Shown here: piece after piece, positions 1 through 8,163 of the stretch
Layout of the letters: each line of letters begins with the position of its first letter
Position numbering within the stretch: the stretch's first letter is position 1
Assembly (NCBI RefSeq): GCF_013343215.1
Contig: NZ_CP039143.1
Coordinates: 186,001 to 250,000 of the forward strand
Direction: 5' to 3'
From: Acinetobacter sp. 10FS3-1
GTDB lineage: Bacteria; Pseudomonadota; Gammaproteobacteria; Pseudomonadales; Moraxellaceae
DNA length: 64,000 nt
Position numbers and translations under genes: made by a program
Notes under the pieces: model-generated
The model's input: only the letters and a program-made list of their open reading frames with translations
Databases searched by the model: none
What the model was told of the DNA's origin: nothing

Positions 1-1250
1 TTGACAATGGCCAGACCTAAACCGGTGCCACCTGTGCGCCGGCTGCGGTCTGAATCGATCCGGTAAAAACGCTCGGTCAGGCGTGGCAAATGTTTCGGAT
101 CAATCCCGATCCCATTGTCTTCTACAATAAAGTAGGCCGACTCGCCATCATCATGCCAGCCCATGGTGATGCTCCCGCCCTTAGGCGTATATTTGATGGC
201 ATTGGTAATCAGGTTGCTAAAGGCGCTGGCCAGTTCCATGTCGGAACCAATCAGGTCACAATGACTGTCAATATCCAGATTCAGAGTATGACCATAATCA
301 ACATTATAGGCCTGTGCGTCATCAAACAGCTGATTCATCAAGCTTGGCATTTCAATAATCTGGTTCTTGGCAATATTTTTGTCATTTTCCAGACGCGACA
401 GCAGGAGCAGATCATTGACCAGTGCATTCATGCGCCGGGTTTGGGACTGCATCTGGTCAAAGGCACGTTTCCAGCGGGGATTGATATCTTCCTGATCGGT
501 GAAGGTTTCAATATATCCACTTAAAACCGTCAGTGGAGTGCGCAGCTCATGCGAAATATTATCGACAAAATCTTTGCGCATCTGCTCCAGATTATGCATC
601 CGGGTGACATCATAAGCCACCAGCAGGCGGCTTTCACCACCAAAACGAGTCATTTTGACCTGTACATAATGATCTTCAAACAAGGAAGATCTCATTTTCA
701 GGCCATCAGGGGCCTGATCAATATTGTGGTAATATTCGATAAAAATCGGCTGACGTAACAGCGTAAGAATATTACGGCGGCGATCATCCGGAGAGATGCC
801 AAGCAGGCGTTCTGCTGCCGGGTTCCACCATTCGATCTGCTGGTTGTCATCAATCAGCACCACCGCTTCTTGTAAGGCCACCAGTGAGGATTGCGCCCGG
901 TCAATCAGCTCGACCATTTCCGCCTGAACAATACGTTCCTGACGCTGGGCCCGATATACATTGAACAGCAAAGCCCCCCAGATTCCGTGAATATTAGGGG
1001 GGACATCATAGGGGCGATTTGAAATCCACTCATTGACCAGATACAGGGAGCGCATCTGGGTGGCAAAAAAAGCCACAAATGCCAGTACCAGACAAACCCA
1101 GAAATACCCAATCCCGAAGCCGATAAAAGCGGCAATGATCAGAAAAAATGCCAGTAAGCGTAAATCCTGCTTGGCAAAATCCCATAAGCTGCTGTAACGG
1201 AATTTCTTGTGGTCACGTGCCAGCTCGGGGACAGGGTAAGGTTCATACAT
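1..1250 (-). CDS. phoR: PhoR phosphate-regulon sensor histidine kinase (3' end cut by window edge)
   Basis: Inner-membrane sensor kinase that phosphorylates PhoB when phosphate is scarce. Translating the minus strand from the ATG at 1250 gives a continuous frame to base 1. It has two hydrophobic N-terminal segments (about residues 28-65), a PAS-like region, the H-box SHELRTP, an N-box containing NLITNAIKYTP, the G1 motif DNGIGI and the G2 motif GTGLGLAIV. The last few codons lie outside the window. It follows phoB by about 24 bases on the same strand, the usual phoB-phoR operon. A second ATG four bases inside is out of frame. The kinase is sure; the name rests on its pairing with PhoB. Confidence 0.93.
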   Translation of the reverse strand, partial: MYEPYPVPELARDHKKFRYSSLWDFAKQDLRLLAFFLIIAAFIGFGIGYFWVCLVLAFVAFFATQMRSLYLVNEWISNRPYDVPPNIHGIWGALLFNVYRAQRQERIVQAEMVELIDRAQSSLVALQEAVVLIDDNQQIEWWNPAAERLLGISPDDRRRNILTLLRQPIFIEYYHNIDQAPDGLKMRSSLFEDHYVQVKMTRFGGESRLLVAYDVTRMHNLEQMRKDFVDNISHELRTPLTVLSGYIETFTDQEDINPRWKRAFDQMQSQTRRMNALVNDLLLLSRLENDKNIAKNQIIEMPSLMNQLFDDAQAYNVDYGHTLNLDIDSHCDLIGSDMELASAFSNLITNAIKYTPKGGSITMGWHDDGESAYFIVEDNGIGIDPKHLPRLTERFYRIDSDRSRRTGGTGLGLAIV

Positions 1251-1274
1251 AAAACTAGGGTTACCTAAAAGAAA

Positions 1275-1985
1275 TTAACCAGCGGCAACATCGGCCCGTG
1301 TTGAGAAGCGGTAGCCGGTACCACGTACAGTCTGCACAAAACGGTCTGCCCCATAAGGCTCTAGGACCTTGCGCAAGCGGCGGATATGGACATCAATGGT
1401 CCGGTCTTCAATATAGACATTACCCCCCCAAACCTGGTCCAGTAATTGGGTGCGGGTATAGGCGCGTTCCGGATGCGTCATGAAAAATGCCAGCAAACGG
1501 TACTCGGTCGGACCCATTTCCAGAATCTTGTTGCCAAAATTCACCCGTTGGCTCACTGGATCCAGCACCAGACCATTGGCATCAATGGTTTTTTCTCCAC
1601 TTAGCGCATTGGCACGGCGCAGAACCGCTTTAATCCGTGAGACCAGTTCGCGTGTAGAAAATGGCTTGGTCATGTAGTCATCAGCACCGGCATCCAGTCC
1701 CTGTACCTTATGATCTTCTTCACCACGGGCGGTCAGCATGATAACTGGAATTTCAGACAGGGATTCATCACGTTTCAAGCGACGGCAGAGGTCTACGCCG
1801 CTCACTCCACCTGGCATCATCCAGTCCAGTAAAATGAGAGCCGGACGCTGATCCACAATCATCTGATGCGCTTGTTTGGCATCTTCTGCCTGCAGACACT
1901 GAAATCCTGCCATATCCAAAGAGGTATGAATCATTTCCCTGATTGGGAGTTCGTCATCGACGATTAATATGTAGTCATCTTTCAC
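1275..1985 (-). CDS. phoB: PhoB phosphate-regulon response regulator
   Basis: OmpR-family response regulator that activates phosphate-starvation genes after phosphorylation by PhoR. The N-terminal receiver domain shows the acidic pair in IVDDELP, the phospho-acceptor Asp in LLDWMMPGG and the conserved Lys in MTKPFS. The C-terminal winged helix ends in the typical [11 protein letters not shown] and TVRGTGYRF stretches. I choose the GTG at 1985 (start VKDDYILIV, 236 residues) because AGGG lies about 9 bases upstream. The open frame extends to a TTG at 2009 with no ribosome-binding site. Two Pho-box-like half-sites lie upstream, suggesting autoregulation. Confidence 0.95.
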   Translation of the reverse strand: MKDDYILIVDDELPIREMIHTSLDMAGFQCLQAEDAKQAHQMIVDQRPALILLDWMMPGGVSGVDLCRRLKRDESLSEIPVIMLTARGEEDHKVQGLDAGADDYMTKPFSTRELVSRIKAVLRRANALSGEKTIDANGLVLDPVSQRVNFGNKILEMGPTEYRLLAFFMTHPERAYTRTQLLDQVWGGNVYIEDRTIDVHIRRLRKVLEPYGADRFVQTVRGTGYRFSTRADVAAG

Positions 1986-2030
1986 AACGCAATACCCTAT
2001 TTCATGCAAACGGTGGACCGTTTTATATTT

Positions 2031-2064
2031 ATGACAGGCTTATTACAAAGACTAATTATGACAG
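2031..2064 (-). promoter_or_regulatory. Candidate Pho box pair upstream of phoB
   Basis: On the minus strand the heptamer CTGTCAT, the core of the known Pho-box repeat, occurs twice in the same orientation (2058-2064 and 2031-2037), 27 bases apart and 46-79 bases before the chosen phoB start. The canonical box has 11-bp spacing, and the 11-bp-shifted partner of each half-site is weak, so this is a plausible but imperfect PhoB site. Autoregulation of phoBR is known in other bacteria; here it is inferred. Confidence 0.5.
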
Positions 2065-2245
2065 TATCATTGCAGAAAGGGAAAATAGCCGAAGTTTCGC
2101 AAAGATTTGTGACAATTTTAATAAAAATTTAATTAGAAATCGGACATTTTTAACTCAGGTTATTTGTTTAAATTATTGTAAATAAATTAAAAATTAAAAA
2201 TAAGTGGCGGCTGATCAAGATAAAAAACCTATTTCTCTATAAAAA

Positions 2246-2932
2246 CTAGGCTTTGACTTTTTTCTCGGCAAAATGCTCCAGCAGGGCCAGAAAAATAATA
2301 CTGCAGGAGGACAGCACTTCGTCCATCGACTGTTTAAAGCCGCTCATGACCCAGCGGATTGCAATCTGGGTAACATAGCCATTCAGTCCGGTCGACACTA
2401 AAGAAAGCTCCTGTTCAGAGCGGCTCAGGTTCGGCATCATCAGCATGACAAAGGCATGAATCATGCGGTCAAAGCGCAACATGGTTTCATGAATCGTGGC
2501 CTGATTATGCAGCTCCTGTACCAGCATGGCATCAATATAAATAATCCGTGCCATACGTGGATTATCTTTTAAAGTTGTTAGCAGGGCGGTCAAGCCGGCT
2601 TTAATCATGTTTTGCGGATCGGCTGAGGCTTGCAGCATGGCCTGCATGACATTTTGCTGCAACTCATCAATCAGCTGTAAAAAAATGGTCTGAAATAGGT
2701 GCTCACTTTTTTTAAAAGACTCATAAAAATAGCGTTCGGTGAGCTTGGCTTCATTGCAGATATCTTTGACCGTCACCGAAAAAAAACCATGGGTGCCATA
2801 AGCTTCGATACCGGCTTCGATTAGTTTTTCACGACGTAACTGCTGGCGCTCCGCCATCGACAGGCCTTTAAACTGACGCTCTTTAGCGCGGGTCGCTGGT
2901 GCTTTTGTGGTTGAAGGAGCTGAATTGGTCAT
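2246..2932 (-). CDS. TetR-family transcriptional regulator
   Basis: 228-residue repressor-type protein. After a basic, Ala/Thr/Pro-rich 25-residue leader comes a TetR helix-turn-helix (about residues 28-75: EKLIEAGIEAYGTHGFFSVT, then DICNEAKLTERYFYESFKK). The helical C-terminal half would bind a ligand. It is transcribed divergently from a short-chain dehydrogenase, with a perfect 9-2-9 palindrome in the shared intergenic region. It therefore probably represses that dehydrogenase and perhaps itself. The ligand cannot be read from the sequence. Confidence 0.88.
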   Translation of the reverse strand: MTNSAPSTTKAPATRAKERQFKGLSMAERQQLRREKLIEAGIEAYGTHGFFSVTVKDICNEAKLTERYFYESFKKSEHLFQTIFLQLIDELQQNVMQAMLQASADPQNMIKAGLTALLTTLKDNPRMARIIYIDAMLVQELHNQATIHETMLRFDRMIHAFVMLMMPNLSRSEQELSLVSTGLNGYVTQIAIRWVMSGFKQSMDEVLSSCSIIFLALLEHFAEKKVKA

Positions 2933-3045
2933 AACTTTCAGTGGCAGTCTCGCTAAAGGTTGGGGCTATCTTATCAACAAATCTGCATTTGACCTATGCT
3001 GAAATTTCAGACTGAAACTTGGCCTGTAGAGACATTATAGAGTGA

Positions 3046-3074
3046 TTGACAATACTTATTGTCAAAACTATATT
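3046..3074 (+). promoter_or_regulatory. Promoter and palindromic operator between TetR and SDR genes
   Basis: A perfect inverted repeat (TTGACAATA, CT, TATTGTCAA) covers 3046-3065. Its first six bases are an ideal -35 box TTGACA; 17 bases on lies TATATT (3069-3074), a near-ideal -10. A protein bound to the palindrome would block sigma70 RNA polymerase. A second perfect 12-bp palindrome, CTGAAATTTCAG, lies at 2999-3010 nearer the TetR gene. The layout is that of a classical TetR operator; binding is inferred. Confidence 0.7.
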
Positions 3075-3151
3075 GAAATGATGGGCTGCATCCTGAACAG
3101 ACAAAAATACCGGCTGTCATGGACTGGCAGTATTTAATTCAAGGAATCTCA

Positions 3152-4000
3152 ATGAAAAATTTTAACAATAAAGTTGCAGCGATTACCGGTGCCGGTTCTG
3201 GCATTGGCCAGCAGCTGGCTGTACTTCTGGCACAGCAGGGCTGTCATCTGGCACTGAGTGATGTTAATGAGCAGGGGCTGGAAAAAACACTCGGGCTGCT
3301 GAAAGGCAATGATGTCCGTGTCACCACTCAAAAAGTGAATGTCGCCAATCTGGCTGAAGTTCAGGCTTGGGCCAAGCAGGTCGAGCAGGATCATGGCAGC
3401 GTGAATATGATCTTTAATAATGCAGGTGTTGCCTTGGGCAGTACGGTTGAGGGTGCAAGCTATGAAGATCTGGAATGGATTGTAGGAATCAATTTTTGGG
3501 GCGTGGTCTATGGTACCAAGGAGTTCCTGCCGTTGATCAAAAAAACCGGTGATGGACATGTGATCAATATTTCCAGCCTGTTTGGTTTGACCGCCCAGCC
3601 CACCCAGTCTGCTTATAACGCGACCAAGTTTGCGGTACGTGGTTTTACCGAATCCTTGCGTCAGGAGCTGGATATGCAAAATTGCGGTGTAAGCGCGCTG
3701 TGTGTACATCCGGGTGGAATTCGCACCAATATTGCCAATGCAGCCAAAATGAATGATAGTCTTTTGAGCTTAGGGATGCATCCTGAAAAATCGGCACGTA
3801 ATTTTAATAAACTGTTGCGTTGTCCGCCTGAAGAAGCTGCTCGCCAGATTCTGGATGCGGTGCAGAAAGACAAACGCCGTCTGCTGATCGGTAATGATGC
3901 CAAGGCCCTGGATATGATCCAGCGCATCTTGCCCACCGGTTATCAGCGCGTCACTGCTCTGGCTTCGCGTCTGGGTAAAAAAGGCAAAAAATCAGCTTAA
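3152..4000 (+). CDS. Short-chain dehydrogenase/reductase (SDR)
   Basis: Classical NAD(P)-dependent SDR of 282 residues. It shows the cofactor motif TGAGSGIG (about residues 12-19), the NNAG motif (IFNNAGVALG), an active-site Ser in INISS and the catalytic Tyr155/Lys159 in YNATK. The ATG at 3152 is preferred over an earlier in-frame start because AAGGA lies 7 bases upstream. The basic tail (RLGKKGKKSA) is typical of Acinetobacter acyl-alcohol-type SDRs. Substrate unknown. Control by the divergent TetR protein is inferred. Confidence 0.9.
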   Translation: MKNFNNKVAAITGAGSGIGQQLAVLLAQQGCHLALSDVNEQGLEKTLGLLKGNDVRVTTQKVNVANLAEVQAWAKQVEQDHGSVNMIFNNAGVALGSTVEGASYEDLEWIVGINFWGVVYGTKEFLPLIKKTGDGHVINISSLFGLTAQPTQSAYNATKFAVRGFTESLRQELDMQNCGVSALCVHPGGIRTNIANAAKMNDSLLSLGMHPEKSARNFNKLLRCPPEEAARQILDAVQKDKRRLLIGNDAKALDMIQRILPTGYQRVTALASRLGKKGKKSA

Positions 4001-4018
4001 TCACCTTCCTCTACCTCG

Positions 4019-4038
4019 GCCCGCGAAAGCGGGCTTTT
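4019..4038 (+). terminator. Rho-independent terminator after the SDR gene
   Basis: Six-bp stem GCCCGC / GCGGGC with a GAAA loop followed by TTTT, 19 bases after the SDR stop codon. Confidence 0.85.
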
Positions 4039-4221
4039 AACTTGATTGATGCGGTTTATTTTAATTGATTCCGAAGACAAGATAAGAAAATCAGCCAGTT
4101 CTCTATAAGCCGGAAAGTTACAGCTGGTTTAATTTATAAACCGGATGTCATCACTGTATCTGTCAGTTTTTAATATTAAAAATGCGTGGACTATGCAATA
4201 ACATATTGATTTTTAAAACCC

Positions 4222-5586
4222 TCAGATCAAGGCCTGAATAGTTTTTTTCTTCCAGACCAACTGGTAATACAAGCCCTGCAAAATACACAAGCTTACGAAG
4301 GTCAGTGCGTAGGCATACCAGATGCCTTCCAAGCCCCACCACTGGCTAAACAGATAGGCACAAGGCACCTCAATAACGAGAATGGTCAGAATATTAATCA
4401 GCATGGGCACCGTCACTGTACCGCTAGAACGCATAATCGAGGCAAAAATCGCGCTGGCGCCAAAGAACAGGATCGACCACAGTACAATAAACAGGAGCTG
4501 CTGACCCAGCACCACCACCGCTGGATCGGTAATAAACAGAGCCATCAGATATTTAGAAGACAAATAAGCAAGAATTACCAATCCGCCAGTGAACAGGATA
4601 TTCATACTTAAGGCGGTTCGGGTGACTTTATTGAGTAAATCCGACTTTCCTGCACCAATGGCCTGCGCCCCAAAGACTGAGGCAGCGATAGCGATAGATA
4701 AAGCGGGAAACTGGATATAGTTCAGGACCTGATTGACCGCACCATAGGCCGCCGTTGCTTCAGCTCCATGACGGTTGACCAGTCCTACAATCACTAATCC
4801 TGCCACGGAAGTCGTCACCATCTGCACTCCGGTAGGAATGCCTAGCCGTAAAATGATCTTGCTCAACTGGGGTTGATGGCGGATATTTTTAATTAAGGCC
4901 CAGTCCAGTTTCAGTGGATGCTGTTTATAATTTAAATACAGCACTAAAAAAACCAGTACGGCCAGATTGCCTAAAATAGTGGCGATAGCAGGCGAGATAA
5001 TCCCCATCCGAGGAAAACCAAAATAGCCGGCAATCAGGACTGGCGTGACCCCCAGACCGATCCCAATCGTTAATGCTGAAGCGAACAGTGGGGTGGTACT
5101 GTCACCGACACCACGTAAAATGGAAGTATAAATAATATAAATAAAAATCAGGGGACTGCCAGCCAGCATCCATTGTACATAGGGCAATGATAAATGCATG
5201 ACCTCAGGATCTGTGCCCAGCGCAAGTAAAATCTGCTCCGCAAAAATGACCCCCAACAGGGCAATCAGGCTTCCCCCAATCAGGGTCATAAATAAGGTAG
5301 AGCCCACCACACAGTGTACTTTTTCCAGGTTTTTAGCGCCCCAGGCCTGCCCAATCAGGACGGTCGACCCGGCAGAGAGCCCGATCACAAAAGCCATCAA
5401 ACAAAACAGGATCGGAAAGAACACCGCAACAGCAGCAATCGCGTTGACCCCCAACATCTGCCCGACAAAGATAGTATTTACCGTACCGGACAGACTTTGC
5501 AGGATATTGGTCGCAATTAATGGCAACAGAAAGACCAGAAAGGTTTTCCACAGATTTTTTTGCTGAATTAAAGCCTGCTGCGCCAT
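4222..5586 (-). CDS. MATE-family multidrug efflux transporter
   Basis: 454-residue polytopic inner-membrane protein with about 12 hydrophobic segments arranged as two similar halves. The N-terminal half begins with the family-typical stretch LIATNILQSLSGTVNTIFVG. It should export cationic drugs or metabolites in exchange for Na+ or H+. Length fits NorM/MepA/DinF-type MATE proteins; it does not resemble my memory of AbeM. Single gene, no partner nearby. About 180 bases separate it from the SDR terminator on the other strand, with nothing recognisable in between. Confidence 0.9.
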   Translation of the reverse strand: MAQQALIQQKNLWKTFLVFLLPLIATNILQSLSGTVNTIFVGQMLGVNAIAAVAVFFPILFCLMAFVIGLSAGSTVLIGQAWGAKNLEKVHCVVGSTLFMTLIGGSLIALLGVIFAEQILLALGTDPEVMHLSLPYVQWMLAGSPLIFIYIIYTSILRGVGDSTTPLFASALTIGIGLGVTPVLIAGYFGFPRMGIISPAIATILGNLAVLVFLVLYLNYKQHPLKLDWALIKNIRHQPQLSKIILRLGIPTGVQMVTTSVAGLVIVGLVNRHGAEATAAYGAVNQVLNYIQFPALSIAIAASVFGAQAIGAGKSDLLNKVTRTALSMNILFTGGLVILAYLSSKYLMALFITDPAVVVLGQQLLFIVLWSILFFGASAIFASIMRSSGTVTVPMLINILTILVIEVPCAYLFSQWWGLEGIWYAYALTFVSLCILQGLYYQLVWKKKTIQALI

Positions 5587-5687
5587 ATAAGGTCCTGTTC
5601 TTGGTTTTTCAAATACTTATCTTAGCGAATTATGCTAGATCGGCAGTTAAAACGCCTTAGCTTTTCAGTAACGGCACAGCCTGTGTT

Positions 5688-6301
5688 TTAAACTTTGGCA
5701 AGAATATGTGCTGCTTCAATTAAGGTTTCATTTTTTTTGGCAAAACAGAAGCGCAGCAAATGTATATTTTGTGGAGGATCTTTATAAAATACAGAAACTG
5801 GAATGGCGACCACGCCATGCTGCTGGGCCAGATAATGACACATTGACAAGCCATCCAGATCGGGGCGAATCTCACGATAGTCCAGATTCTGGAAATACGT
5901 CCCTTGAGTAGGCGTCCATTGAAAACGTGTGCCTGCCAGTTCTGTATTAAACAAATCGCGCTTGGCCTGATAAAAACTGGAGAGCTGATGAATATGCTCG
6001 GGATGCAGTTGCATATATTCAGTCAGGGCAACCTGAATCGGGGTCACACCACAAAAGCTGACAAACTGGTAAATCTGTCTAAATAGCTGCATCAAAGGCG
6101 GAGGCGCTACACAAAAACCGGTTTTCCAGCCAGTGACATGAAAGGTTTTACCAAAAGATCCCACCACAAAGCTGCGTTCACGTAACTGCGGAAAGCTGGC
6201 TGCCGAAATATGGCGAACATCGTCAAAGACCAGATGTTCATAGACCTCATCAGACAGAATCACAATATTCCGGTCATGAACCAGTTCAATCAACTGTTGC
6301 C
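5688..6301 (-). pseudogene. C-terminal remnant of a class I/II PLP aminotransferase (methionine-aminotransferase type)
   Basis: About 204 codons survive. They hold the central aminotransferase signature ILSDEVYEHLVFDD, the PLP-lysine motif SFGKTFHVTGWKTGF and the family C-terminus with an Arg in LLRFCFAK. Full-length enzymes (YbdL/MtnE-like) are about 380 residues, so the N-terminal half including the cofactor-binding region is gone. The break is exactly at the inverted repeat of the IS5-family element at 6302. An in-frame ATG at 6314 lies inside the IS end and adds only MQQS. The missing half is not found beyond the IS, so sequence was deleted as well. Not expected to be active. Confidence 0.85.
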
Positions 6302-7340
6302 GGCTTTGTTGCATAAAGGTTTGAAAGGCTGAGTTCCCTTAAGCTACTCAAATTTAAGAGACAACTTGGGTATGAGGGCGACCTAATTCTGTGAATTTAT
6401 TCAAGACTGCTATGCGTGCATGGATCTCATTCACCTGACTTGGAAAACTCCGCGCTGTTAATTTATCGCCTAATAATTTGATGCAATGCATCTTGGTTTC
6501 AACCAAACTTCGACGGTGATAACCAGACCACTTTTTCCAAAGCGATCTGCCTAGCCGTTTGACTGTCTTTAATAATTCGTTCCGCTCTATAGACCTCGCT
6601 TGCTGATCCTTCCAAGGCTTTGCATTCTTTCTAGGTGGAATGATCGCATGTGCATCTCGATCTAAAATGACTTGTCGGCAGTGCTTTGTGTCATAAGCAC
6701 CATCTGTATAAACAGAATCAATTGGTTCATCCAAGGGAATTTGAGCAAGTAAATCTTCGAGTACTTGAGAATCACTGACATTATTTGTGGTGAGTTGTAC
6801 TGCACGTATTTGCAGGGTTTTAGCATCTATAGCAATGTGAAGCTTACGCCATTGGCGACGATATTCAGCCCCATGTTTCTTGCGTTTCCATTCACCTTCA
6901 CCAAGAAACTTCAAACCAGTAGAGTCTACGAGTAGATGCAGTCCATCACTACTTTTTTGATAGCTAATCGCAATATCAATATGCTTTTGTCTACGACAAA
7001 GGGTGGAATAATCCGGAGCTGTCCAATCTAATCCAGAGAGTTTAATCAGACTTTGAACAAAACCTGTGACCATACGTAAAGAGAGTCGGAATAGTAATTT
7101 GATCATTAAGCAGCATTGAATCGCTGTATCGGAGTAGGTTTGATTTCGACCTTGCTTGCCTTGTGATTGTGCATACCACTGAGTCTTTGGATCAAACCAA
7201 ATGGAAATATTACCTCGGTTAATTAAGGCTCGGTTATAGGATGACCAATTGGTTGTACGGTAGATTTTAGAGGCAGGCTTATTCATTTTGAAATTATATT
7301 GCTGAATAAGCTTTTGATGCTAGGTTTGTGCAACAAAGCC
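6302..7340 (-). mobile_element. IS5-family insertion sequence, about 1039 bp
   Basis: The ends are GGCTTTGTTGCAtAAA (6302 inward) and its inverted copy GGCTTTGTTGCAcAAA (7340 inward), the terminus type of IS5-family elements of the IS903 kind. The element carries one transposase gene. The 9 bases flanking each side (ACTGTTGCC and CAGTTAAAT) do not match, so there is no target duplication. The left side abuts a truncated aminotransferase and the right side a truncated transposase of another IS. Both facts point to a deletion or recombination after insertion. Confidence 0.88.
6354..7286 (-). CDS. IS5-family DDE transposase
   Basis: 310-residue transposase filling the IS. Catalytic residues are recognisable: Asp in LLVDSTGLKF, Asp in YTDGAYDT, and Glu in the C-terminal motif SLVETKMHCIKLLG, with the family's K-W-RKLHIAID stretch between. 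The N-terminal part starts MNKPASKIYRTTNWSSYNRAL, typical of this group. Length is complete for the family, so it may be functional. Confidence 0.92.
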   Translation of the reverse strand: MNKPASKIYRTTNWSSYNRALINRGNISIWFDPKTQWYAQSQGKQGRNQTYSDTAIQCCLMIKLLFRLSLRMVTGFVQSLIKLSGLDWTAPDYSTLCRRQKHIDIAISYQKSSDGLHLLVDSTGLKFLGEGEWKRKKHGAEYRRQWRKLHIAIDAKTLQIRAVQLTTNNVSDSQVLEDLLAQIPLDEPIDSVYTDGAYDTKHCRQVILDRDAHAIIPPRKNAKPWKDQQARSIERNELLKTVKRLGRSLWKKWSGYHRRSLVETKMHCIKLLGDKLTARSFPSQVNEIHARIAVLNKFTELGRPHTQVVS

Positions 7341-7724
7341 CAGTTAAATTGTTCGTCTGCTGTGGTAATGCTGCGTTTTGGCAGGGTAAAACGTCTTGAT
7401 TTCATTAATGCATCTTCAACCTTTTTAATAGTTCGATTCACATTACTTTCAGCGATATGGTAATTTGCCGCCAATTCCAATTGGGTGTTGTAGCTCCGTA
7501 AGTAATTGAGTGTTAATAATAATTGATCCTCTATAGCTAAAGTATGAGGACGCCCTAATTTCTTTTTAAGTGATTCTGCTTCTTTTAAAACTTCGACCAT
7601 TTCACTAAAAACTGCTCGAGGTACACCAACCAAGCGCTGGAATTCAGAATCTGAAAAACGATTTAATTTCTGATATTTCATGCAATCTATATTGAGGCAG
7701 TTTTTACTTTCGCAAGAGGTCTAA
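7341..7724 (-). pseudogene. Truncated second IS: N-terminal half of an IS5-family (ISL2/IS1031-like) transposase
   Basis: The frame starting at 7681 (MKYQKLNRFSDSEFQRLVG) encodes the HTH N-terminal half of a transposase, with LGRPHTLAIEDQLLLTLNYL and the SNVNRTIKKVEDAL helix. It runs into the neighbouring IS after EQFNW, so the DDE catalytic half is missing. The sequence GACCTCTTGCGAAAG just upstream (minus strand, near 7709-7723) looks like this element's own terminal repeat, placing its outer end near 7724. The IS903-type element inserted into it, and the distal half was then lost. Confidence 0.78.
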
Positions 7725-7777
7725 TATTTTGAAGGAAATAATAAAAAAGAATTCTCATTCTGATAGTAATTGAAATA

Positions 7778-7803
7778 AAAAGCCGACTTTCATCGGCTTT
7801 TCA
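7778..7803. terminator. Hairpin terminator, usable in both directions
   Basis: AAAGCCGA and TCGGCTTT pair around a short loop, with A-runs on one side and T-runs on the other. It sits right after the Dyp-peroxidase remnant's stop codon (minus strand). Confidence 0.7.
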
Positions 7804-7806
7804 TTT

Positions 7807-8028
7807 TTACCCTTCCAACACCTCTTCCAGCAACTCCTCACTCGGTGCAAAGTAATAGGCGCCATCCAGAGGTGTTACGAAATGCAGTAGACGGTCATGG
7901 ATTCCATCGCCAGACGTACCGAACATGCGCTCTAACATGGCATCAGTAATAGTTAATATTTTGGAATGATAAATCCATTTATGTGCAGTTAACGGTAGAA
8001 GAGCTAAAAAGACATATATCAAAACCAT
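7807..8028 (-). pseudogene. 3' remnant of a Dyp-type peroxidase gene
   Basis: A 73-codon frame whose last ~45 residues (MLERMFGTSGDGIHDRLLHF, then PLDGAYYFAPSEELL) resemble the C-terminus of dye-decolourising haem peroxidases. These normally exceed 300 residues and end near a GAYFFAPS motif. The first ~22 residues are hydrophobic and unrelated, read from sequence fused in by rearrangement. Recognition is from remembered motifs only, so the family call is moderate; that it is a fragment is likely. Confidence 0.55.
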
Positions 8029-8163
8029 TTAAAATTATTTTACCTAAAAATTTTAAAGGAATTTAGAGAAATGAATAAGTGTTTAAATGTATTATTAATG
8101 ATTTCTATGTTAAGTTTTTTAAATATTACTTATGCTGAAAAAAAATTATTAAATTGTAATTTA

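Noticed and set aside
90..758. Two plus-strand frames opposite phoR
   Set aside because: phoR reads through without interruption on the minus strand with all kinase boxes; the plus frames lack protein features.
3149..3709. 186-codon minus-strand frame antisense to the SDR gene
   Set aside because: Entirely antisense to a well-supported SDR gene with complete motifs.
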